This document shows positions 1-5,809 of a stretch of 29,589 nt of DNA, one piece after another. The stretch spans positions 1 through 29,589 of the forward strand of contig URHH01000023.1 of assembly GCA_900547615.1 (NCBI GenBank). Reading direction: 5' to 3'. Every line of letters begins with the position of its first letter. The stretch's first letter is position 1. The DNA is from an uncultured Blautia sp. Its GTDB lineage: Bacteria; Bacillota; Clostridia; Lachnospirales; Lachnospiraceae. Made by a program: the position numbers and the translations under genes. The notes beneath the pieces are model-generated. The model was not told where the DNA came from. It was given only the letters and a program-made list of their open reading frames with translations, and ran no database searches.

Positions 1-54
1 ATTTAGTTTTATTTGACTTGGTATTTACTCACCTTAATTGATTCCGAGAAGTTA

Positions 55-417
55 TTAATTTCTATAAAGTGAATAAAAAATATATTTAGGAAACCATTTC
101 TCTTGATCTTTTACTCTTAACACTCCAGTAAAATTGTTAAATAAATAAGTATTTTCAGCTCCATCAAAGTAGACCACCCGTCCTACTGGCTGTTTATCTG
201 ATCCTCCAGATTTCTCGATAATAATATCTCCTTTTCTAAGATATTTTTCCGCAATATTCTTTTTCTCTATACAGCGAGTTACTACCACTTCATAATCCAC
301 AATTCCTTCATTCGTAAAATTAGTTGTTCGTAAAACAGGAATGCCATTTCCATTCGTGTCGTCTGTTCCCCACTCGCCCGAAAGAGCTTTACCTGTAATC
401 TCTATTAATCTAGTCAT
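55..417 (-). pseudogene. Truncated second type I restriction specificity subunit (hsdS-like, single TRD)
   Basis: The product (about 120 residues) looks like the first part of a type I specificity target-recognition domain: it has the IPVLRTTNF stretch, a GDIIIEKSGGS loop and VGRVVYF, typical of the start of an HsdS TRD. It stops at a double TAA right after a YIFYSLYR stretch. That is before the rest of the TRD and before the long helix that connects to a second TRD; a full HsdS is about 350-450 residues. Neither other minus frame resumes an HsdS-like sequence before the window edge, so I see no simple frameshift repair. The start is placed at 417 because GGGAG lies 7 bases upstream; a longer reading to 465 would overlap the recombinase gene. 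It follows the recombinase by 40 bases on the same strand. It could be a spare specificity cassette or a decayed remnant. HsdS identity is fairly sure; function is not. Confidence 0.6.
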
Positions 418-457
418 TTCAAATCTCCCGCCAAATCCGAAGACCTGAAAATTTGCA

Positions 458-1426
458 CTAAGCAATAAACTTTCTATGAGATGATTTTACATTGCTCTGA
501 TTTACCATTGCATACTGCATGGTAGTGTCAATCTGCTGATGTCCCAGTAATTTTTGCACCTGTTCTATAGGCATTCCTTTATCAATCGCTCTTGTAGCCA
601 TTGTTCTTCTGAACTTATGCGGGTGAATACGCTCCAAATCAAGGCTTCTGCCCAGCATTCTTAATCGGATTTCTACTCCGCTTATTTTCAGCCTTTTATT
701 CGGCTGATTTAACGTCACAAACAATGCCGGATTATTGTCATGCCGACATTTTAAATAATTTTGTAAATGTAACTTTGCCTTTGCATCAAAATATACTCTC
801 CGCTCCTTGTCTCCCTTTCCATAAACAACACATTCCCGTTCATTAAAATCAATATCTGCAATATCAAGATTCACCAGTTCTCCAACTCTCATTCCCGTAG
901 AAAACAGTAAATCAATAATTGCCAAATCCCTTTTTTCTTCACAATTATCTCGAAGAATCTCTATACTTTCGTCCGATATGACTTCTTTTACAACCGTTTT
1001 TGTTTTGATTTTATGAATCCGTTTTACCGGACTTTTTAAAATGTGGTCTTCTTCCTCCAGCCACGAAAAAAAGCTCGAAAGATTTCTTCGCACATTATCA
1101 AGCGTTACCTTACTGCAGCCATTAATTTTCTGGTAATCTATTAAATACTTTCTTATATCTTCGGTACTCATTTGCCGAATGGGAATCTTAACACATTTTA
1201 ACAGATGTTCCGCAGTCATTCGATAATATTGAATCGTTCTGGAAGAACAGCCTTCTATCTGTTTTGCATTTAAAAACATCTCTAAATACTGTTCATTTGA
1301 AATGTTTTCCGTTTCCTGTCTCGCCTCGTCTAAATGCAGGATCAAAACCTGCTGTAATTTTTTCATCTGTTTCACATTCAAAAATTCTGACATTGCATTT
1401 AAAATATTACTGATCTGACCCTTCAT
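458..1426 (-). CDS. Tyrosine recombinase/integrase (XerC/D-like)
   Basis: This 322-residue protein has the layout of a simple phage-integrase-family recombinase. The N-terminal SAM-like DNA-binding domain spans about residues 43-125 and the catalytic domain about 150-318. Visible catalytic residues are R180 (STGMRVGEL), a beta-hairpin lysine near K204-K207 (GKGDKERR), H270 and R273 (HPHKFRR), H296 (LLGHQQI) and the nucleophile Y305 (TMQYAMV), so it should be active. An AGGAG ribosome site lies 9 bases before the ATG and sits in a potential hairpin. It is located between hepT and a truncated hsdS in the same orientation, the usual neighbourhood of recombinases that shuffle hsdS cassettes in type I systems of Firmicutes and Bacteroidetes. 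That role is inferred from context. It could instead be an orphan integrase from an element that once inserted here. Confidence 0.9.
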   Translation of the reverse strand: MKGQISNILNAMSEFLNVKQMKKLQQVLILHLDEARQETENISNEQYLEMFLNAKQIEGCSSRTIQYYRMTAEHLLKCVKIPIRQMSTEDIRKYLIDYQKINGCSKVTLDNVRRNLSSFFSWLEEEDHILKSPVKRIHKIKTKTVVKEVISDESIEILRDNCEEKRDLAIIDLLFSTGMRVGELVNLDIADIDFNERECVVYGKGDKERRVYFDAKAKLHLQNYLKCRHDNNPALFVTLNQPNKRLKISGVEIRLRMLGRSLDLERIHPHKFRRTMATRAIDKGMPIEQVQKLLGHQQIDTTMQYAMVNQSNVKSSHRKFIA

Positions 1427-1430
1427 CTCT

Positions 1431-1465
1431 CAAAACTCCTTTTTATAGGAGTATAGCAAAACTCC
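1431..1465 (-). promoter_or_regulatory. Recombinase leader with two mutually exclusive hairpins over the ribosome site
   Basis: On the minus strand the nine bases GGAGTTTTG occur twice, at 1457-1465 and 1431-1439, with ACTCC between them at 1449-1453. ACTCC can pair with the upstream GGAGT (5-bp stem, 8-base loop). Alternatively, extended to ACTCCT at 1448-1453, it can pair with the downstream AGGAGT at 1435-1440 (6-bp stem, 6-base loop). The second pairing hides the AGGAG ribosome site of the recombinase. This arrangement could tune recombinase translation. The pairings are read from the sequence; any regulatory use is inference. Confidence 0.4.
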
Positions 1466-1483
1466 GGGAAAGATACATTGATT

Positions 1484-1888
1484 TTATATGTTTTCTAATT
1501 CCTTTCCGTAATACTCTTCAATACCCGTCTGCATTTTTACAAACGCAGGAATATAGTCTTTTAAAATCACCCCAACTAATCTTTTCGCTGCCAGTGCATC
1601 ATAAATATGTGTTAAGTCGTTTCTGTTTTTCAGCATTCCGAGCCAAATATCCTCGTCTATGAAATCAAAAATCGTAAATGCCGTCTTTAAAATCATTTTT
1701 GGAGAACCTGTTGCGGAAATAGAATGGCCTTCATAGCTCAGCAATTCTTTTAATACTTTCCACCCCAGCTCAAATTGAACAAAAAATTTATCAATAATTC
1801 CACCTACAATAAATTCGTTGGATAAATCTTCATTTTCTGCTGTAATAAGTACTTTCAGATTCGATTTAAAATGCTCAAACTTCTTCAT
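1484..1888 (-). CDS. hepT: HepT-like HEPN ribonuclease toxin (nucleotidyltransferase substrate-binding type)
   Basis: A 134-residue all-helical protein of the HI0074/HepT HEPN family. The hallmark RX4HXY motif is present as RNDLTHIY, with R89 and H94 as the expected RNase residues. Y96 is the tyrosine position that the partner nucleotidyltransferase AMPylates in the characterised Shewanella HepT-MntA pair. The gene overlaps the end of the upstream mntA by 14 bases, so the two are probably translationally coupled. AAGGAAGG lies about 11 bases before the ATG. Known family members cleave tRNA or other RNA when not modified by MntA; activity here is inferred from the intact motif. The pair sits inside a type I modification operon, between hsdS and the recombinase, suggesting plasmid/defence-island addiction or guarding of the modification system. 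Confidence 0.85.
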   Translation of the reverse strand: MKKFEHFKSNLKVLITAENEDLSNEFIVGGIIDKFFVQFELGWKVLKELLSYEGHSISATGSPKMILKTAFTIFDFIDEDIWLGMLKNRNDLTHIYDALAAKRLVGVILKDYIPAFVKMQTGIEEYYGKELENI

Positions 1889-2168
1889 AGATTACTTTTC
1901 CTTCCTTTTCAATGGATTTCCTTAATTCACTCATTATTTCTTCGTCCAGATTGATAATATCAAAACTCAAAAGGGTACTTGTTTCCTCATTCACGTCCAA
2001 CATAAAGCGGATAAAATCGCCCCCCTGTACCGCTAGGTCTATATCACTTTTTTCTTTAAAATTTCCTCTTGCTCTTGAACCAAACAGAATTACTTTTTTC
2101 ACATTGTATTTTCTGGCAAAATCGCATATTTCTTCTATTACTATTGGCTTGATTCCTGTCTCTCTCAT
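1875..2168 (-). CDS. mntA: MntA-like minimal nucleotidyltransferase antitoxin
   Basis: This 97-residue protein is a minimal DNA-polymerase-beta-type nucleotidyltransferase. It carries GSX10DXD: G30 and S31 in FGSRARG, and D42 and D44 in SDIDLAV, with a likely third carboxylate at D70 in SFDIINL. In the described MntA-HepT systems this enzyme AMPylates the HEPN toxin on the tyrosine of RX4HXY and thereby neutralises it. The start at 2168 is chosen because AGAAGGAAGG precedes it by about 5 bases; an in-frame TTG further upstream would overlap the end of hsdS. The gene begins 13 bases after the hsdS stop and overlaps hepT at its 3' end, so the toxin-antitoxin pair is embedded in the hsd transcription unit. 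Confidence 0.87.
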   Translation of the reverse strand: MRETGIKPIVIEEICDFARKYNVKKVILFGSRARGNFKEKSDIDLAVQGGDFIRFMLDVNEETSTLLSFDIINLDEEIMSELRKSIEKEGKVIYEEV

Positions 2169-2181
2169 ACTTTCCTTCCTT

Positions 2182-3261
2182 CTACCCAAAATACTCCTGC
2201 ATTAAGCTATCAAATAAGGTTTGCGCTTCATCTATGGATTTCTGGATTGTAGCTTTTAATTTGTCGATTGAGCGGACGAAGGTTGCGAACCTGTCTTGTT
2301 CGACAATATCAGCTATGGGAATATCTACTGTATTTAGTGTTTTAACAGCAAGACCAGGTTGTGCTGCTCCAGTATGAAAGCGATAAAGATCCATCAATTT
2401 CAGCAAATGAAAAAGCCATACCACATTTATCTCGATAAGTGGCGTTACCAAAACTGCATGCTCTGTTGCATGAAACTCTCCCATTGCAAGTTGAATATTG
2501 CCACACAATGCCCCTTGCCGTCCGATAATTGGATAACAACCGCACTGTGTCGCTTCTTTTACATATCCTCGAATGCCATTTCCACCATAGCAAGGGATAG
2601 AATAATCTGTGCTATACTCATGAATCGCATCTGCTGATGTAGTAATTCCAGCTTTAAGATAGCATGCAGCACCAAGCGGTATTGTCCTCAACCCCATACT
2701 ATTGCCGATTGGATCACCAAACATTTCCACAAATCGTGATTTAATAAGGGTGTCTAGTTTTTGAAGTTCATCATGTCTTGACTGAATCAAAGACCGCACC
2801 TTATCCAAAATCATTGCACAAAAGCACTGTTCTTCTAAGGTAACATCTGGAATTGTCATTTCTTTCAACATTTCCAGCTTCAAATTATCCCTAACACTAC
2901 CTGATGCCTTGCTCTTAATCATCTGTCTTCCAAAATCGCTGCGCAAAAAATAATATAGATACTGACAATCCAAATCATCTGAAACCGAAAAAACATTATA
3001 AAGTGGACTAACAATAACCTTATCCTCACATCTTTGCCAATCCACAGAACCTACATTAATACGTGACGGATTGTACGCAAAATATCCACGTGGCACAATC
3101 TTATATGTTGTTTTATCCTTACTTGCCACTTCCTTTCCAAAATAATCTGCACAAAACCCTTGACTATTTGTTACACTATATACAGAAATATCTTCATTTG
3201 CCTTATTACGAACGGAATATTCCTTTATAAATTTTCCTAATGGAACTCTTGCTCTTACCAT
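2182..3261 (-). CDS. hsdS: Type I restriction-modification specificity subunit HsdS
   Basis: A full-length 359-residue S subunit with two target-recognition domains. TRD1 covers about residues 1-155. A central conserved helix (SRHDELQKLDTLIKSRF, about 161-177) leads into the diagnostic FVEMFGDP block at 177-184. TRD2 covers about 190-325, and a second helix at the end closes with DSLMQEYFG. HsdS sets the DNA target of the methyltransferase, each TRD reading one half of a bipartite site. The two TRDs differ from each other and from the TRD of the truncated copy at 55-417. GGAG is 8 bases before the ATG. The gap from the hsdM stop is 24 bases, so the two are co-transcribed. The recognition sequence cannot be read from the protein. 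Confidence 0.93.
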   Translation of the reverse strand: MVRARVPLGKFIKEYSVRNKANEDISVYSVTNSQGFCADYFGKEVASKDKTTYKIVPRGYFAYNPSRINVGSVDWQRCEDKVIVSPLYNVFSVSDDLDCQYLYYFLRSDFGRQMIKSKASGSVRDNLKLEMLKEMTIPDVTLEEQCFCAMILDKVRSLIQSRHDELQKLDTLIKSRFVEMFGDPIGNSMGLRTIPLGAACYLKAGITTSADAIHEYSTDYSIPCYGGNGIRGYVKEATQCGCYPIIGRQGALCGNIQLAMGEFHATEHAVLVTPLIEINVVWLFHLLKLMDLYRFHTGAAQPGLAVKTLNTVDIPIADIVEQDRFATFVRSIDKLKATIQKSIDEAQTLFDSLMQEYFG

Positions 3262-3285
3262 ATCATCATCTCCATCAATCCGAAT

Positions 3286-4788
3286 TTATTTTTTTAACAA
3301 CTCTTCCAACTCGTCCATTTCCACTTTAATTTCCGCTTCCAGTTTTCTTAATTCCTTTAATATCTCTTCTGTAGGCGGATATTCTACCGGTATGTACTCT
3401 ATTTTTTTATATTTATTGATGGAAAGGTCGTAAGCATTCTCCACAATTTCCTCTTTTGGCACAAAGAAGCTCTGCTCTGTGCGTTCTCTCTCAGTTTCTC
3501 CGTCCAGATTATGAAATCTTTTCACAATATCCGGTATATCATTCTCTGCGATTTCACTTCTCTTATCATCAAGGCTTAATCCGTCCGCTTTCATATCGTA
3601 AAACCAGACTTTATCTGTTCCGCCATGTCCTGTTTTTGTAAAAACAAGTACGGCTGTCGATACTCCGGCATAGGGTTTGAACACCCCGGAAGGCATAGAA
3701 ATAACAGCTTCCAGACGGTTATTCTCAATGATTTCCTTACGAATGGCTTTATGTGCTGCGGAAGAACCGAATAAAACCCCATCTGGAACAATGCAGGCAC
3801 ATCTTCCGCCGACTTTCAGCATTTTAAGGAATAAAGCCAGGAACAAAAGCTCTGTTTTCTTTGTCTTGCATACTTTTAAAAGGTCGGCAGATACAATATC
3901 GTAGTCCAGTGATCCCTTAAAAGGTGGATTCGCAAGAATCAGGCTATATTTTTCTCTGTCACCGTTCTGGTCTGAAAGGCTGTCCCTGTACTCGATATGT
4001 GGATTATCCACACCGTGAGTCATCATATTCATAGCGCCAATGCGAAGCATAGTTCTGTCCATGTCAAATCCATGAAACATATGGTTCATATAATGTTCTT
4101 TGTTTTTTCGCTCAAAAAATACTTTTTCTTTACAATTCTCTTTTAAATATTCACTTGCTGCCACAAGAAATCCGGACGTACCACAAGCCGGATCACAGAT
4201 TACATCATCTGGACGCGGCTCCATCATATCCACAATCATACGAATAATATGTCGTGGCGTACGAAACTGTCCATTTACACCTGCTGTTGCCAGTTTTGAA
4301 AGAAGATATTCATATATATCTCCGCGTGTATCTGCTTCTTTTAATTTCGCCATCTGCTCATAAATACTATCCATAGAAGTTACAATTTTATCCAGCATCA
4401 AAGGAGTAGGGATTTTAAAAATCGCATCTCCCATATATTTTGCGTAGGCGCTTTCCTTATCCCCATGAAGATTTTTAATAAAGGGAAATACAAGCTCCTG
4501 AACAACCGCGTACATTTGTCCTGCGGGAAAATCATGGAATACACTCCACTTTAGCTGACTTCCTTCGATTTCACGGCTGCCGATTTGTATTTTCCCATCA
4601 AAAATGCTTTTATGCGGCAGTCCAAGCATAGTCGCTTCTTTTGTATGTATATTGTCTGCATCGTCCAAGTCTTTGATAAACATGAGGTATGTCATCTGCT
4701 CAATCACATCAAGAGGATTCGTCAGTCCTCCTGTCCAGAAAATTTCCCAAAGACTATCTATTTTATTTTTTAATTCTCCTGTAATCAC
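3286..4788 (-). CDS. hsdM: Type I restriction-modification DNA methyltransferase subunit HsdM
   Basis: A 500-residue N6-adenine DNA methyltransferase. It has an N-terminal HsdM bundle (ELKNKIDSLWEIFW onward), the S-adenosylmethionine motif DPACGTSGF at about 199-207, and the catalytic motif IV NPPF at about 287-290. A C-terminal helical tail ends in lysine- and glutamate-rich helices. The start is placed at a GTG (4786-4788) because GGGAGG lies 8 bases before it and the protein then begins like other HsdM proteins. An upstream ATG at 4812 would add eight residues that overlap this ribosome site. It forms the M2S core with HsdS from the next gene. No HsdR motor/nuclease is in the window; it may lie beyond the left edge or be absent, in which case the system would be modification-only. 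Confidence 0.94.
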   Translation of the reverse strand: MITGELKNKIDSLWEIFWTGGLTNPLDVIEQMTYLMFIKDLDDADNIHTKEATMLGLPHKSIFDGKIQIGSREIEGSQLKWSVFHDFPAGQMYAVVQELVFPFIKNLHGDKESAYAKYMGDAIFKIPTPLMLDKIVTSMDSIYEQMAKLKEADTRGDIYEYLLSKLATAGVNGQFRTPRHIIRMIVDMMEPRPDDVICDPACGTSGFLVAASEYLKENCKEKVFFERKNKEHYMNHMFHGFDMDRTMLRIGAMNMMTHGVDNPHIEYRDSLSDQNGDREKYSLILANPPFKGSLDYDIVSADLLKVCKTKKTELLFLALFLKMLKVGGRCACIVPDGVLFGSSAAHKAIRKEIIENNRLEAVISMPSGVFKPYAGVSTAVLVFTKTGHGGTDKVWFYDMKADGLSLDDKRSEIAENDIPDIVKRFHNLDGETERERTEQSFFVPKEEIVENAYDLSINKYKKIEYIPVEYPPTEEILKELRKLEAEIKVEMDELEELLKK

Positions 4789-4922
4789 GTACTTTTCCTC
4801 CCGGCGTGTCATCTGTCTGCGTGCTCATCGCACGTTTCGTATTTTAGTGCTGCCCTTATTCTACCATGTTTTGACCTGGATTAAAAGTTCCCTTAGCGTT
4901 TGACTTTTCCCTCCAACTCTAT

Positions 4923-4969
4923 ATCCTTGCGCAACTTTCATATTACGTTTTTCATCGATTATCGCATAG
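4923..4969 (+). repeat. Dispersed direct repeat 1, copy A
   Basis: This stretch aligns with 5659-5706 in the same orientation at roughly 80 percent identity by eye, with one one-base gap. Shared blocks include ATCCTTG, AACTTTCA and CGATTATCG. The equivalent of the -10 box in copy B is degraded here (CATAGT), so this copy is probably not an active promoter. Confidence 0.65.
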
Positions 4970-5031
4970 TCCCGTCTTTGACAGTTAAAGAAATTAAAAT
5001 CTGATGTTAGCCCAGTGTTTATAGGCTTCAC

Positions 5032-5060
5032 GACAGTTTGCATCTAAATTTCACTCTATA
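5032..5060 (+). repeat. Dispersed direct repeat 2, copy C
   Basis: A 29-base stretch that matches 5416-5444 at 26 of 29 positions in the same orientation; the core is GTTTGCATCTAA and the end is ACTCTATA. The two copies flank the 51-bp tandem array. Confidence 0.7.
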
Positions 5061-5073
5061 AAAAAACAGATTA

Positions 5074-5102
5074 TTTAACAAAGAAAATGTAGAGTTTATA
5101 AT
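5074..5102 (+). promoter_or_regulatory. Possible promoter reading into the tandem repeats
   Basis: TATAAT at 5097-5102 is preceded at 17 bases by TTTAAC (5074-5079), a poor -35 box. The -10 sits inside a 13-base palindrome (GTTTAT/ATAAAC). If active, it would transcribe the 51-bp repeats as a non-coding RNA. The weak -35 and AT-rich background keep confidence low. Confidence 0.25.
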
Positions 5103-5143
5103 AAACTTGAGACATTTGGGCAAAAGCGAACTGTCAACTTCTC

Positions 5144-5345
5144 GGAGAGATTTTTTGTTTTTTAAGTAGAAAAAATCGTTTTATAAACAATTTTGGAGAG
5201 ATTTTTTGTTTTTTAAGTGGAAAAAGGCGTTTTATAAACAATTTTGGAGAGTTTTTTTGTTTTTTAAGCGGAAAAAGGCATTTTATAAACAATTTTAGAG
5301 AGATTTTTTGTTTTTCAAGCGAAAAAAAGCGTTTTATAAACAATT
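5144..5345. repeat. Four tandem copies of a 51-bp repeat
   Basis: Units start at 5144, 5195, 5246 and 5297 and abut without spacers. They share GGAGAG near the start, TTTTTTGTTTTTTAAG, AAAAAGGCG and TTTTATAAACAATTTT, and differ at a few positions each; the last is the most diverged. Because 51 is a multiple of three, one frame on each strand stays open through the array. On the minus strand it would encode a lysine-rich 17-residue repeat, but no ATG or ribosome site supports translation. It looks like a minisatellite prone to copy-number change. It is not a CRISPR array, as nothing unique separates the units. Confidence 0.9.
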
Positions 5346-5415
5346 AAATTCCCGGCATCAGAAATTTCTTTCTCCCCATTGCACCTACGACTTTTTCTAA
5401 TGCACTCCCATTTTT

Positions 5416-5444
5416 GACGGTTTGCATCTAAGTTTTACTCTATA
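5416..5444 (+). repeat. Dispersed direct repeat 2, copy D
   Basis: Partner of 5032-5060 (26 of 29 positions the same, same orientation). On the minus strand both copies begin a short open frame starting MQTV, after which the two sequences diverge completely. Confidence 0.7.
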
Positions 5445-5489
5445 GTAATATTTTCATGACCGATAGATTCTTGAACTGTCCAATTCCTG

Positions 5490-5532
5490 CGAAAACAGGT
5501 ATAACAAATACTAAGTTTTCGTTATACTTGTT
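5490..5532. other. Inverted repeat with two competing pairings
   Basis: AACAGGTATAAC (5494-5505) and GTTATACTTGTT (5521-5532) pair at 11 of 12 positions around a 15-base loop. Alternatively CGAAAAC (5490-5496) pairs perfectly with GTTTTCG (5515-5521), which excludes the first stem because they share bases 5494-5496 and 5521. It could be a small structured RNA, a protein-binding palindrome, or a relic of the repeat island. No downstream T-run is present, so it is not a typical terminator. Confidence 0.45.
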
Positions 5533-5658
5533 GCTTCCGGCGAATTAAAACGAGAAGAAAACGGAAAATCTACCTGCTACATTCGTTTAAAGTAATTTCC
5601 CCTTATCCATCCTTAATACAAACCTAATCCCTCCAAATTTCTCCTCTCTCATCTTCAA

Positions 5659-5706
5659 ATCCTTGTGTAACTTTCACATTGCCATTTTTCGTCGATTATC
5701 GTATAA
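5659..5706 (+). repeat. Dispersed direct repeat 1, copy B (carries a promoter)
   Basis: Partner of 4923-4969. It contains the TTGCCA box and most of the TATAAT box of the promoter for the downstream activase gene, so the repeat appears to deliver promoter sequence. Confidence 0.65.
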
Positions 5707-5707
5707 T
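5679..5707 (+). promoter_or_regulatory. Sigma-A-type promoter of the activase gene
   Basis: TTGCCA at 5679-5684, a 17-base spacer and TATAAT at 5702-5707. Transcription would start near 5714, leaving a leader of about 95 bases before the ATG at 5810. It is the best promoter match upstream of this gene. Confidence 0.7.
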
Positions 5708-5809
5708 AACATGTACCTTTACAGAGAACATTTAATAAGGAAATAATCTGTTACGTACTTATGAAAAACATTTAGGAAATACACAATATAAGGAGGCAAT
5801 CTATTTTTT

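Larger units (their letters stand above)
4789..5809. other. About 1 kb AT-rich, repeat-bearing intergenic island without a convincing gene
   Basis: The region between the divergent hsdM and activase genes holds tandem and dispersed repeats, a hairpin and at least one promoter, listed separately. The open frames here (a 60-codon minus frame at 4861-5043 and a 69-codon minus frame over the tandem repeats) lack a convincing ribosome site, and I do not recognise either product. The first overlaps two of the dispersed repeats and may be a fragment of a decayed element. No tRNA or insertion-sequence ends were seen. The hsdM promoter is probably within 4811-4900, but only a weak candidate (TAGAAT on the minus strand) is visible. 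Confidence 0.6.

Noticed and set aside
1..54. Frameshifted continuation of the truncated hsdS
   Set aside because: One other minus frame is open for about 20 codons but its translation does not resemble an HsdS TRD or helix.
1912..2205. 97-codon plus-strand reading frame opposite mntA
   Set aside because: A shadow of mntA, whose catalytic motifs clearly place the gene on the minus strand.
4861..5043. 60-codon minus-strand reading frame as a gene
   Set aside because: No ribosome site, no recognisable family, and it runs through two dispersed repeats; best treated as intergenic.
5134..5343. 69-codon minus-strand reading frame over the tandem repeats as a gene
   Set aside because: It begins at TTG without a ribosome site, the opposite strand is equally open, and the composition follows the A/T-rich repeat.
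5144..5345. CRISPR-like array
   Set aside because: Units are directly adjacent 51-base copies with no unique spacers and no cas genes nearby.
5714..5809. Riboswitch in the activase leader
   Set aside because: The leader is only about 95 bases, AT-rich, and shows no recognisable conserved aptamer or terminator/antiterminator.
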